Shown here in pieces: positions 54,194 to 63,034 of a DNA stretch of 64,000 nucleotides; within the stretch, counting starts at the first letter, position 1; the number at the start of each line of letters is the position of its first letter. The stretch lies in contig NZ_JAPPUW010000005.1 of assembly GCF_026712205.1 (NCBI RefSeq), positions 1 through 64,000 on the forward strand, in the 5' to 3' direction. The position numbers were made by a program, and so were the translations under genes. The notes beneath the pieces were generated by a model. That model was not told the DNA's origin. It worked only from the letters and a program-made list of their open reading frames with translations, and ran no database searches. Source of the stretch: Pelomonas aquatica. Its GTDB lineage: Bacteria > Pseudomonadota > Gammaproteobacteria > Burkholderiales > Burkholderiaceae_C.

Positions 54194-57100
54194 TCACTCG
54201 GCCTTCGTGCGCGGCTGCACCGGCCGCGGATACGGCCCGGGCCTCACCTGCGGCACCGGCTGTGCGGCGATGCGCCGCTTCAGCTCGGCGATCGCCGCGT
54301 CCAGCTGCGCGTCCTGGCCCATGAAGCTCGCGCGCGGCGGGTTGTCGACCTCGATGTCGGGCGACACGCCGATGCCTTCGATCAGGAAGCGGCCGTCGGC
54401 GTCGATCTGGCCGTCCTCGGCGGCGCGCATGATGCCGTTGTCGAGCAGGCGGTTGCCGTCGGACAGCCACACGCCCGCGCCCGAGCTGCGCCTGCCGATG
54501 ACGGGGCCGATCTTCAGGCGCTTGAAGCCCTCGGAGAAGGTCTCGCCGTCGGAGTAGGTGTCCTCGTTCATCAGCACGACCGTGTGGCCGCGGAACACGT
54601 TCTGCATATTGGCGTAGACCGGCGCGCCGGCCGGCGAGCGCGGCTGCCAGAAGGCCCAGGCGCGGCGCAGCAGCTTCTCGAGGATCCAGCTGTCGATGTT
54701 GCCGCCGTTGTTGTAGCGCACGTCGATGATGAGGCCGTCGCGGTCGCTGGCGGCGTAGAACTCGCGCACGAAGTCGGCGATGTCGGCCGGCCCCATCGCG
54801 CGCAGATGCACATAGCCGATGCGGCCCTGGCCGGCCTGCTCCACGGCGCGGGCGCGGCCGACGCGCCAGTCGTTGTAGCGCAGCTGGTTCTCGCGCGGCT
54901 GGGCCACCGGCGTGACGATGCGCTGCACCGTCTTGCCGCCGGCCAGTCTCACCTCCAGCAGCACCTGGCGGCCGGCCTGGCCGCGCAGCAGCTCCAGCAG
55001 ATGGGGCGCGCCGGCCGTGGGGCGGCCGTTCAGCGTCGTGATGACGTCGCCCACCTTCAGCCCCAGGCCGGGCGCGGCCAGCGGCGCGGCCTCGGACGGC
55101 AGCTCGGGGTCGGCGCCGTAGATGGCGTCGATGCGCCAGCCGTCGGCCACGCGCGAGAAGCGCCCGCCCAGGCCGGCCAGGCCGGGTTCGTCCGGCCCGT
55201 TGCGCGTGTCGCCGGGGCCGACCTGGCTGTGCAGCGCGCCCAGCTCGCTGACCATCTCGGCCATCAGCTCGGCCAGCTCGTAGCGGTCCGTCACGCGCTC
55301 CACCAGCGGCTCGTATTTGGCGCGCACGGCCAGCCAGTCGACGCCGTGCATCTTGACGTCGTAGAAGTGGTCGCGGTGCATGCGCCAGGCGTCGGCGAAC
55401 ATCTGCTTCCACTCGGCGCGCGGCTGCGTGGCGATCTGCCAGTCGCTCCAGCGCACCTGCGCCTTGGCCAGCTCGGCCGGCAGCTTGGGCGCCGCGTCGA
55501 CGATGAGAACCTCGGGCGCCGCGCCGCTGCCCTGGTTGCGCACCAGCATCAGCTTCCTGCCGTCGGCGCTCAGCTCGTATTCGCGCACGTCGCCGGCCAG
55601 GGTTTCGGCCGGGCTACCCTGGTTGTCGATGGCGACGGACTTGAGCTGGCTCTTGCCGTCGAGGTCGCGGTCCAGGAACCACAGCCGCTTGCCGTCCGTG
55701 CGCAGCGCATGGAAGTCGCCGGCCGGCAGCGGCAGCTCGAACAGGCGCTCGGCGAGGCCATCGAAGGCGATGGCGGGATTGGGCTTCTTCTCGGGCGCCT
55801 TCTTGCCGTCGGCGCCGGCCTTGTCGTCGGCCTTTTTCTCGGCGGGCGTCTCCAGCTCATCCCTGGCCGCGAACGGCGAGCGCAGGCCCGGCTGCAGGGC
55901 CAGCGCGTAGAGCTTGCTGCGCAAGCCGAAGAAGGGGCCGGTGTTGCGGTCGCCCCAGGGGGCGCTGCCGCCGGTGGTCGCGAAATTGCGCTTGGACGCG
56001 AGGTAGAGCCAGTGCCCGTCGGGGCTGAAGGCGGCGGCGTCGCTGTCGTAGCGGTCGCTGGTCAGCGTGTGCGTGCGGCCATCGGCCACGCTGTAGAGCT
56101 GCAGCTGGCTGCGGTCGACCTGGCGCAGCGGGCGGGCCCAGACCAAGGCCTGGCCGTCGGGGCTCCAGGCCAGCAGTTGGGGCGGGTCGCCGACGCTGCC
56201 GTGGGCGATCTCGCGCGTTGCCGTGGCGGCGGGGGCCTTCAGGTCGGTCAGCCAGATGCGACCTTCCTTGTCGGTGTGGGCGATCCAGCGGCCGTCGGGC
56301 GAGGGCATCAGGTTGCGGCGCTGCGTCGTGGCGCCGCTGGTGATGCGCTCGGGCTGGCCCGTGCCGTTGGCCGCGAAGCGCCAGATCTCGGTCTCGCCGC
56401 TGAAGTCGCAGATGCCGAACACGCTCTTGCTGTCGGCGCTGAACTCGGCCTTGCGGCAGCGGCCGTCGGCGGGCTGGGGCAGTTCGGCGCGGCGCAGCTG
56501 CTGCACGCCTTGCGTCGCGAGATGGCCGCGCGCCGCGAGCAGCGCGCGTTCGCCATTGGGCGCGAAGGCCGTGTCGGTCAGGAAGTCCTGCGGCTTCTTG
56601 ACCCAGCGCTCGCGCTGCTGGTCGAAGTCGCCGCCGAGGGCGATGTCGAGCTTGCGCGGCGCGGCGGCCTGGGCCAGGTCGACGAGCCAGAGGTCGGCGC
56701 CCAGCGCGTAGACGACGCGGCTGCCGTCGATGGACGCGTGGCGGATGTCCCAGCCCCTGTGCGTGGTGTGCTGGCGCAGGTCGCCGCCCTGGGCATTGAC
56801 GCTCCAGACATTGACCGTGCCGTCGCGGTCGGACAGGAAGGCGACGCGCTCGCCGGCCGCCGTGGCATAGGGCATGGGGCGGCGGTCGTTGTTGCCCTCG
56901 GCCAGCAGCGGCCGGGCCTCGGCATTGCCGGCCAGGTCCAGCGCCCACAGCCGCGCGATGGCGCCGCCGCGGTACTGGCGGGCGTTGTCGCTGCGCAGGC
57001 CGCTGCGCGTGAAGTACAGCGTCCTGCCGTCTGCGCTCAGCGCGCCGTCGCTGGCCTGGCCCACGGGCAGCTGGCGGCGCTGGCCGGTGCCCGCGTCGAT

Positions 57101-57502
57101 GGCGAACAGCTGGGTGCCTGGGCGGCCGTCCAGGCCTGTATAGACAACTTCGCCGGCCGCCGTGAAGCCCCAGGCCTTCATGCCGCTGCCTTCCCAGGTC
57201 AGCCGCTTCGGCACGCCGCCGCCGGCCGGCATCAGATAGAGCTCGGTGCCGCCGTCGTACTGCGCAGTGAAGGCCAGCCATTGGCCGTCGGGCGACACCA
57301 CGGGCTGGCTCTCCAGCCCCGGGTGGGTGGTCAGGCGCCGGGCTTCGCCGCCCTGGGCGCCGACGCGCCAGAGGTCGCCCTCGGCGACGAGATAGACCTG
57401 GTCGCCGCGCAGCGCGGGCTGGCGATAGAAGCCGCTGCTGCCGGCCCAGGCGCTGGTGGCGCACAGTGCGGCGGCGAGGGCGGCAAGACGGAAACGGGGC
57501 AT
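54194..57502 (-). CDS. tricorn-type S41 peptidase
   Basis: A 1102-residue exported protease. Signal peptide MPRFRLAALAAALCATSAWAG; two beta-propeller regions (about 25-370 and 375-650) with many WD/SPDGxW repeats; then a PDZ-like domain (about 850-920, AAPLAAPGLGLKVGDVITTLNGRPTAGAPHLL) and an S41 catalytic domain (about 930-1060). The nucleophile Ser is at about 984 in NEDTYSDGETFSEGF. A low-complexity Lys/Ala patch interrupts the propellers. Tricorn-like proteins degrade peptides into short products. ATG at 57502. Confidence 0.9.
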   Translation of the reverse strand: MPRFRLAALAAALCATSAWAGSSGFYRQPALRGDQVYLVAEGDLWRVGAQGGEARRLTTHPGLESQPVVSPDGQWLAFTAQYDGGTELYLMPAGGGVPKRLTWEGSGMKAWGFTAAGEVVYTGLDGRPGTQLFAIDAGTGQRRQLPVGQASDGALSADGRTLYFTRSGLRSDNARQYRGGAIARLWALDLAGNAEARPLLAEGNNDRRPMPYATAAGERVAFLSDRDGTVNVWSVNAQGGDLRQHTTHRGWDIRHASIDGSRVVYALGADLWLVDLAQAAAPRKLDIALGGDFDQQRERWVKKPQDFLTDTAFAPNGERALLAARGHLATQGVQQLRRAELPQPADGRCRKAEFSADSKSVFGICDFSGETEIWRFAANGTGQPERITSGATTQRRNLMPSPDGRWIAHTDKEGRIWLTDLKAPAATATREIAHGSVGDPPQLLAWSPDGQALVWARPLRQVDRSQLQLYSVADGRTHTLTSDRYDSDAAAFSPDGHWLYLASKRNFATTGGSAPWGDRNTGPFFGLRSKLYALALQPGLRSPFAARDELETPAEKKADDKAGADGKKAPEKKPNPAIAFDGLAERLFELPLPAGDFHALRTDGKRLWFLDRDLDGKSQLKSVAIDNQGSPAETLAGDVREYELSADGRKLMLVRNQGSGAAPEVLIVDAAPKLPAELAKAQVRWSDWQIATQPRAEWKQMFADAWRMHRDHFYDVKMHGVDWLAVRAKYEPLVERVTDRYELAELMAEMVSELGALHSQVGPGDTRNGPDEPGLAGLGGRFSRVADGWRIDAIYGADPELPSEAAPLAAPGLGLKVGDVITTLNGRPTAGAPHLLELLRGQAGRQVLLEVRLAGGKTVQRIVTPVAQPRENQLRYNDWRVGRARAVEQAGQGRIGYVHLRAMGPADIADFVREFYAASDRDGLIIDVRYNNGGNIDSWILEKLLRRAWAFWQPRSPAGAPVYANMQNVFRGHTVVLMNEDTYSDGETFSEGFKRLKIGPVIGRRSSGAGVWLSDGNRLLDNGIMRAAEDGQIDADGRFLIEGIGVSPDIEVDNPPRASFMGQDAQLDAAIAELKRRIAAQPVPQVRPGPYPRPVQPRTKAE

Positions 57503-57880
57503 TCGGCTCTCCTGAAAGTGGCGCGATTGTGTGAGCCGGCTACAAGCGGGCGATTCGTCACATCGATTGAACCTAGAAACGGCAGTTGACCGCTCGCTAT
57601 TCATCGGCAGTCTCAGTGCGTCCATGTCTTGCTCATTGCGCAAAGTTCACCACGCCGTTGGGCAGCGCTGCCCGCCCGCTGGACCGCCGCTTCGGGCCGC
57701 CGGCTGCGTTGCTCCTTCTCGTGGGCACGAGCCCACTTCGTCGTCGCGCCTTGCCGGCAACCCGCCTCGGCGGCCCCTCGGGCGCGCCCAACTGCCGTTT
57801 CTAGGTTGAATCCGGGGGCGGGGGCGCGCCGTAGAGCACTTCAGATGCCAAGCCGGCATCGCCTCACACAGGATGCCCCC
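57503..57880. other. gene-free stretch holding a MITE-like element
   Basis: The 378 bp between the divergent tricorn and DUF4331 genes contain no gene. Most of it (57572-57805) is the inverted-repeat element described separately. The remaining 75 bp before the DUF4331 start includes a short GCCCCC leader with AGGATG as its ribosome site, and promoters for both sides must lie in the flanks or inside the element. Confidence 0.5.
57572..57805. mobile_element. 234-bp MITE-like element with 16-bp inverted repeats
   Basis: The ends are perfect inverted repeats: CCTAGAAACGGCAGTT at 57572-57587 and AACTGCCGTTTCTAGG ending at 57805. Direct repeats TTGAA flank the element on both sides (57567-57571 and 57806-57810), fitting a 5-bp target duplication, though their AA/TT bases also extend the inverted repeat by two. 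Inside are a 14-bp palindrome GGGCAGCGCTGCCC (57660-57673) and a hairpin GTGGGC-ACGA-GCCCAC (57721-57736). There is no credible coding frame. Non-autonomous transposition is inferred. Confidence 0.7.
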
Positions 57881-59419
57881 ATGAAAGTTCGACTCACGCG
57901 CAGCGCCCTGGGCGTGGCGCTGCTCTGCCTGGCCTGCGCGGCCCAGGCTTCCAGCCACCGCGAAGCCCCCTTCATCACGACCGTGCCCAAGGTCGACGCG
58001 ACGGACTTCTATATGTTCCGCAGCTACGAGGCCGGCCGCGACGGCTATGTGACGCTGATCGCGAACTACCAGCCGCTGCAGGACGGCTATGCCGGCCCGA
58101 ACTATTTCTCGATGGACCCGAACGCGCTCTACGAGATCCACATCGACAACGTCGGCGATGCCAAGGAGCATCTGAGCTTCCAGTTCCGCTTCAAGAACAC
58201 GCTGTCCAACAACGGCGCCGGGACGGCGCTGACGATCGGCGGCAAGCAGGTCGACATCCCGCTGATCCAGTCCGGCGCGGTGTCCAACGTGAAGGACGCC
58301 AACCTGCAGGTCAACGAGAGCTACACGCTGACCGTCGTGCGCGGCGACCGCCGCGTCGGCACCGCGCAGCCGGTCAGCAACGCGGCCAACGGCGCGACGA
58401 CCTTCGACAAGCCGGTCGACAACATCGGCAAGAAGACCATCGCCGACTACGCCGCCTACGCGGCCAAGCACATCTACACGGTCAACATCCCGGGCTGCGG
58501 CATGCCGGGCAAGCTCTTCGTCGGCCAGCGCCAGGACCCGTTCGCGGTCAACCTCGGCACCATCTTCGACCTCGTCAACGCGCCCGTCTCGGTCCTCACC
58601 GACCCCAGCCAGATCAATGCGGTGCCCAACGCCCTCGCGGACAAGAACGTCACGACGCTGGCGCTGGAGGTCCACAAGGACTGCCTGAAGTCCTCGCCGA
58701 GCGGCGGCGACGTCATCGGCGGCTGGACGACGGCCAGCCTGCGCCAGGGCCGGCTGATCAACCCCAAGCCCGGCAGCGGCCATCAGGCGAGCGAGAAGCC
58801 CGGCGGCGCCTGGGTGCAGGTGTCGCGCCTGGGCATGCCCCTCGTCAACGAGGTCGTCATCGGCCTGAAGGACAAGGACAAGTACAACGCCTCCAAGCCC
58901 AAGGACGACGCGCAGTTCCTCGACTACGTGACCAACCCGACGCTGCCCGCCCTGCTCGAGATCGCGCTGGCCCTGCCCAACACGGCGCCGACCAACTTCC
59001 CGCGCAACGACCTCGTGACGGCCTTCCTGACCGGCATCAAGGGCGTCAACCAGCCAGCGGGCGTCGTCGCGTCCGAGATGCTGCGGCTGAACACGGCGAT
59101 CGCTCCCGTGCCCTTCGCGCAGCAGAACCGCCTCGGCATCGTCGGCAACATCCTCGCCGGCGGCAGCGACAGCGCGGGCTTCCCCAACGGCCGCCGACCC
59201 AAGGACGACGTGGTCGACATCTCCCTCGTCGCGATGATGGGCGGCCTGTGCATGGCCAACGGCGATACCGACAAGCTCGGCTTCGGCGCGGCCTGCAAGC
59301 CCTCGGCCGTGCCGCTGGGCGCCACGGCCTTCAAGCTGCACGACGGCGTCGACCAGGCCGTCGTGCCGCTGCTGCCGGCCTTCCCCTATCTCAACACGCC
59401 CATCCCGGGCACCAAGTGA
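57881..59419 (+). CDS. DUF4331 family exported protein
   Basis: A 512-residue secreted protein. The signal peptide ends AAQA, after which the mature protein begins SSHREAPFITTVPKVDATDFYMFRSYE, the DUF4331 hallmark, with further family blocks PNYFSMDPNALYEIHIDN and FAVNLGTIFDLVN. Several Cys residues and Asp-rich turns suggest metal or disulfide stabilisation. The function is unknown. Start at 57881 fits the signal peptide and an AGGATG site. It leads a four-gene operon with a small lipoprotein, a TPR-like protein and a HupE-type protein. Confidence 0.9.
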   Translation: MKVRLTRSALGVALLCLACAAQASSHREAPFITTVPKVDATDFYMFRSYEAGRDGYVTLIANYQPLQDGYAGPNYFSMDPNALYEIHIDNVGDAKEHLSFQFRFKNTLSNNGAGTALTIGGKQVDIPLIQSGAVSNVKDANLQVNESYTLTVVRGDRRVGTAQPVSNAANGATTFDKPVDNIGKKTIADYAAYAAKHIYTVNIPGCGMPGKLFVGQRQDPFAVNLGTIFDLVNAPVSVLTDPSQINAVPNALADKNVTTLALEVHKDCLKSSPSGGDVIGGWTTASLRQGRLINPKPGSGHQASEKPGGAWVQVSRLGMPLVNEVVIGLKDKDKYNASKPKDDAQFLDYVTNPTLPALLEIALALPNTAPTNFPRNDLVTAFLTGIKGVNQPAGVVASEMLRLNTAIAPVPFAQQNRLGIVGNILAGGSDSAGFPNGRRPKDDVVDISLVAMMGGLCMANGDTDKLGFGAACKPSAVPLGATAFKLHDGVDQAVVPLLPAFPYLNTPIPGTK

Positions 59420-59430
59420 AGGAGGCCGTC

Positions 59431-59694
59431 ATGCGAAGCCTGTTTTCGGCATCGGCGGCCCTGGCCGCCGGCCTGGTGCTCGCGGCCTGTGGCGGAGGCG
59501 GCTATGGCGACGGCGGCATGGCGCCGGCGCAGACGCCGGCCGCCGCCACGGCCGTGCCCGACAGCGCCATCGCGTCGGCCGCGGCGATGGTGAGCTACCT
59601 CAACGCGCTGCCGGCCCAGGACGGCGTGGAGCCGCTCGCGCTGCCCAGCGCGGACGTGGCCGTCAGCGAGACCGACGAGCCCCAGCCGCTGTGA
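59431..59694 (+). CDS. small lipoprotein of the DUF4331 operon
   Basis: An 87-residue lipoprotein: signal MRSLFSASAALAAGLVLAAC with lipobox LAAC, a glycine tract (GGGGYGDGG) and an Ala/Pro-rich mature part. No domain is recognised. A GGAGG ribosome site sits 5 bp before the ATG. It is 11 bp after the DUF4331 stop and overlaps the next gene by four bases. It may serve as an outer-membrane tether for the system. Confidence 0.75.
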   Translation: MRSLFSASAALAAGLVLAACGGGGYGDGGMAPAQTPAAATAVPDSAIASAAAMVSYLNALPAQDGVEPLALPSADVAVSETDEPQPL

Positions 59695-60854
59695 CCATGG
59701 CGCGCCTGCCCCTTGCCCTGCTGCTGGCGGCGGGCGCGCTGACGGCCTCGGCCGAACCCTTCGTGCCCAGGGACGACGCCGAGATCGTGCAGCGCCTGCC
59801 CTATCGCATCGACGCCGCCGAGCGCGCGCGCCACGCGGCCCTGGCGCGCGACCCGGCCCAGCTGCCGCTGGCCGCCGCCGCCGCGCGTGCCGCGCTGCAG
59901 CGCGCCCGCGTGCATGGCGACCCGCGCGAGCTCGGCGTGGCCGAGGCCGCGCTCGCGCCCTGGTGGCCGCGTGCCGATGCGCCGCCCGAGGCCGTGCTGC
60001 TGCGCGCCCATGTGCTGCAGGCCCGCCACGAGTTCGACGCGGCCCAGGCCGAACTGCATGGCCTGCTCGCGCGCGGCGGGCTGGACGACGCGCAGCGCGC
60101 CCAGGCCCTGCTCGACGCCGCGGCCCTGCACCAGCTGCGCGCCGAACTGCCCGAGGCCCGCGCGCTGTGCGAGCAGTTGCGGCCGCTGGCCGCCCGGCCC
60201 GCCGCGGCCTGCCTGGCCGAACTGGCCAGCCTGTCCGGCCAGGCCGCCGCCGCCGCGCGGACGCTGGCCGGCCTGGGCGCCGGGCGCGGCCTGGCCCCCG
60301 ACCCCTGGCTGGCGCTGATGCGCGCGGAGCTGGCCGAGCGCCTGGGCGACGAAGCCGCCGCGCCGGCCCTCTACCGCCTGGCCCTGGCCGGCGAAGACGC
60401 GGTCTACACCCGTGCCGCCTGGGCCGACTGGCTGCTCGCGCGCGGCCGCGCCGCCGAGGCGCTGGCGCTGCTGGAGCGCAGCCCCGATGCCGAGGCCGAC
60501 GCGCTGCTGCTGCGCCGCGCCATCGCGCTGCGCCAGCTCGGCCGCCCGGCAACGCTGATGGAGCGCCTGCGCGAGCGCCTCGCCGCCGCCGACCGCCGCG
60601 AGCCCGGCCGCCACGCGCGCGAGCAGGCCCGCTTCGCCCTCGACGTGCAGGCGCAGCCGCACGAGGCCCTGCGCCTGGCCCGTGTCAACTGGGCCCTGCA
60701 GCGCGAGCCGGCCGATGCGCTGCTGCTGCTGCGCGCAGCCCTGGCGGCCGGGCGCGACGGCGACGCGACGCGGGCGCAGCTCGCACGGCAGCTGCGCGAC
60801 AAGGGCTGGCAGGATGTGCGCCTCACCGCCCTCGACAGGAGCTTTGCGTCGTGA
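59691..60854 (+). CDS. TPR-like exported protein of the DUF4331 operon
   Basis: A 387-residue protein with a signal peptide (MARLPLALLLAAGALTASAEP) followed by a helical repeat array of about 300 residues, rich in Ala/Leu/Arg, in the style of tetratricopeptide repeats (AQAELHGLLARGGLDDAQRAQALLDAAALHQLRAELPEARALCEQLRPLA). Repeats are degenerate. Start: GTG at 59691 overlapping the previous TGA (GTGA), or ATG at 59697. It ends in an overlap with the next gene, again GTGA. Likely a scaffold for the exported partners. Confidence 0.75.
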   Translation: MTMARLPLALLLAAGALTASAEPFVPRDDAEIVQRLPYRIDAAERARHAALARDPAQLPLAAAAARAALQRARVHGDPRELGVAEAALAPWWPRADAPPEAVLLRAHVLQARHEFDAAQAELHGLLARGGLDDAQRAQALLDAAALHQLRAELPEARALCEQLRPLAARPAAACLAELASLSGQAAAAARTLAGLGAGRGLAPDPWLALMRAELAERLGDEAAAPALYRLALAGEDAVYTRAAWADWLLARGRAAEALALLERSPDAEADALLLRRAIALRQLGRPATLMERLRERLAAADRREPGRHAREQARFALDVQAQPHEALRLARVNWALQREPADALLLLRAALAAGRDGDATRAQLARQLRDKGWQDVRLTALDRSFAS

Positions 60855-61951
60855 TCCGTTGGCTGTTGCTGCTGCTGTTCTGCACCGCGGCCCAGGCCCA
60901 CCAGTCCAGCGAGGCCTACCTGAGCTATCGCGTGGACGGCGCCGAGGTCGAGCAACGCCTGGACATCGCGCTGCGCGACCTCGACCGCGACCTCGCGCTG
61001 GACGCCGACGGCGACGGCCAGCTGAGCTGGGGCGAGGTGCGTGCGCGCTGGCCCGACATCGAGCGCCTGGCCGCCGAAGGCCTGCGCTTCACGGCCGATG
61101 GCGCCGCCTGCCGCGCGCTGGACCGCGCGCCGCCCCAGCTCGATGAACACAGCGACGGCACGCACGCGGTGCTCGTCGGCCACTGGCGCTGCGCGGCGGC
61201 CGTGCACGAACTGCAGATCGACTACCGCCTCTTCGCCGCCACAGACGCCGGCCACCGCGGCCTGGCCCGCCTCGTCGGCGCGGCGGGCGAGCCGCTGCTG
61301 CTGGTGCCCGGCGCCGGCCCGCAGCGGCTGGGCACCGAGAGCCGCGGCTTCGCCGGCTTCGTCGCCGAGGGCATGGCCCACATCGCCAGCGGGCTGGACC
61401 ATGTGCTCTTCCTCGTCACCCTGCTGCTGGTGGCCGTCTGGCGCCGCGACGGCGCGGGCTGGGCGCCGCGGGCCGGCGCGCGCGGCGCCTTCGCCGAGAC
61501 GCTGAGGCTGGTCACGGCGTTCACGGTCGCCCACTCCATCACGCTGGGCCTGGCCGCCGGCGGCGTCATAGCCCCGCCGTCGCGCTGGGTCGAGTCGCTG
61601 ATCGCGCTGACCGTGCTGCTGGCCGCGCTGGACAACCTGCGCCCCTTCGTGCCGGGGCCGCGCTGGAGCATGGTGGCCGTCTTCGGCCTCGTGCACGGCG
61701 TGGGCTTTGCCGGGCCGCTGAAGGACCTGGGCCTGCGCGGCCACGAACTCGTGCTGCCGCTGCTGGGCTTCAACCTCGGCGTGGAGCTGGGCCAGCTCGC
61801 CGTCGTCGCGCTGCTGCTGCCGCTGGCCCTGCTGCTGAGGGCCCGTGCGGCCTACCGGCGCTGGATCGTACCGGGCGGCTCAAGCGCCATCGCGGCGCTG
61901 GCCACGCTGTGGCTGGCCGAGCGCAGCCTGGCGCTGAACCTGCTGCCCTGA
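60851..61951 (+). CDS. HupE/UreJ-type membrane protein with EF-hand
   Basis: A 366-residue protein. A signal peptide or first helix (MIRWLLLLLFCTAAQA) is followed by an exported domain of about 150 residues with a canonical 12-residue calcium loop, DADGDGQLSWGE (51-62). The C-terminal half has about six membrane helices with HupE/UreJ-type motifs: EGMAHIASGLDHVLFLVTLLL, TAFTVAHSITLGLA, VFGLVHGVGFAGPLKDLGL and GFNLGVELGQLAVV. HupE is linked to nickel/cobalt uptake. Start GTG at 60851 overlaps the TPR stop. Metal import is inferred only. Confidence 0.85.
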   Translation: MIRWLLLLLFCTAAQAHQSSEAYLSYRVDGAEVEQRLDIALRDLDRDLALDADGDGQLSWGEVRARWPDIERLAAEGLRFTADGAACRALDRAPPQLDEHSDGTHAVLVGHWRCAAAVHELQIDYRLFAATDAGHRGLARLVGAAGEPLLLVPGAGPQRLGTESRGFAGFVAEGMAHIASGLDHVLFLVTLLLVAVWRRDGAGWAPRAGARGAFAETLRLVTAFTVAHSITLGLAAGGVIAPPSRWVESLIALTVLLAALDNLRPFVPGPRWSMVAVFGLVHGVGFAGPLKDLGLRGHELVLPLLGFNLGVELGQLAVVALLLPLALLLRARAAYRRWIVPGGSSAIAALATLWLAERSLALNLLP

Positions 61952-61957
61952 GAGGGC

Positions 61958-62848
61958 TCAGCCGGCCGCCACGCCCGCGGCCACCTGGCCGGCCGGCACA
62001 TGGGCGGCCGCGCTCTCGACGTGGCCGGCCTGGTCGTCGAAGAAGAAGTCGGGCTCGAACTCGCGCAGGAACTCGCCCTTGGCCAGGCCGCCGAGGAACA
62101 TGGCCTCGTCGACCTCGATGCGCCAGTCCATCAGCGTGCGGATCGCGCGCTCGTGGGCCGGCGCGCTGCGTGCCGTGACCAGGGCCGTGCGGATGCGCAT
62201 GCCGGGCTCGTGCTGCAGGCGCTGCAGGGCCTCCAGCACCGGCTTGAAGGGGCCGGCCGGCAGCGGCTGGCGGGCGCGCTCGCTCTCGTGCTCGCGGAAG
62301 GCCGCGAGGCCGTCGCGCTGGTAGACCTGCTCGGCCTCGTCCGAGAACAGCACGGCGTCGCCGTCGAAGGCGATGCGCAGCTCGCCGGGGTGTTCGGCCG
62401 AGGCCTGGCGGGACAGCGGCATCACGCGCGCCGCGGCCACGCCGGCGGCCAGCGCCGAGCGCACGTCGGCCTCGTTGGCGGACAGGAAGAGCTGGGCCGA
62501 CAGCGGCCGCAGATAACGCCACGGTGCCGCGCCGCGCGTGAACACGCCGCGCTCGATGGACAGGCCGTAATGGGCCGCCGAGCGGAACACGCGCATGCCC
62601 GAGATCGGGTCGTTGCGCGACAGCACGACCACCTCGACGCGCGGCACGCCGCCGGCGTTGAAGGCCAGCAGCTTCTTCACGAGCGAGAAGGCCACGCCGG
62701 GCGGCGCCGGCTCGTCCAGGCGCTGCTGCTGCAGGGCCATATAGGCATGATCGTCCTCGGCCTCGAAGACCTGGTTCTCGGCCTCGAAATCGAAGAGGGC
62801 GCGCGAGGAGATGGCGACGACGAGTTGGCCGGAGAGCGTGGCAGGCAT
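61958..62848 (-). CDS. 5'-nucleotidase (cytosolic, NT5C1-like family)
   Basis: A 296-residue protein of the 5'-nucleotidase family (PF06189 type) that dephosphorylates nucleoside monophosphates. Recognisable parts: LVVAISSRALFDFEAEN near the N-terminus, VEVVVLSRNDPISGMRVFRSA, LRPLSAQLFLSANEADVRSAL, then HAD-like LRIAFDGDAVLFSDEAEQVY with the nucleophile Asp and a C-terminal FFFDDQAGHVESAA, the metal-binding Asp pair. Convergent with the HupE gene, separated by 6 bp. Confidence 0.85.
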   Translation of the reverse strand: MPATLSGQLVVAISSRALFDFEAENQVFEAEDDHAYMALQQQRLDEPAPPGVAFSLVKKLLAFNAGGVPRVEVVVLSRNDPISGMRVFRSAAHYGLSIERGVFTRGAAPWRYLRPLSAQLFLSANEADVRSALAAGVAAARVMPLSRQASAEHPGELRIAFDGDAVLFSDEAEQVYQRDGLAAFREHESERARQPLPAGPFKPVLEALQRLQHEPGMRIRTALVTARSAPAHERAIRTLMDWRIEVDEAMFLGGLAKGEFLREFEPDFFFDDQAGHVESAAAHVPAGQVAAGVAAG

Positions 62849-62884
62849 CCCCGCATTGTCAGGCGCGCGCAGCGCCGCCGCCCC

Positions 62885-63034
62885 TCCAGCGGTTGCCGTG
62901 GAACCGGCTTTGTCGGGCCACTGGCAGTTGCCAAGGCCAGAGGCCTTGGCCTTCGCCAGGCACAAACAGTCCACAGGACTGTTTGTGTCCGGGCTCAGCC
63001 CCTTGAGGAGCCGGCGAAGCCGGTAGGGGTGGTC
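62885..63034. repeat. intergenic repeat, copy 2, with a 12-bp hairpin
   Basis: The left 42 bases match copy 1 at 26406 closely (CCGTGGAACCGGCTTTGTCG at 62896). An extra inner segment contains the perfect hairpin CACAAACAGTCC-ACA-GGACTGTTTGTG (62961-62987). The right end CCCCTTGAGGAGCCGGC...GGTAGGGGTGGTC matches the copy 1 tail. The right end overlaps the gspF stop. It is a repeated intergenic element; function unknown. Confidence 0.6.

Noticed and set aside
54584-57589. Plus-strand open frame of about 1000 codons
   Set aside because: Antisense of the tricorn-type protease, no signal, domain or ribosome site.
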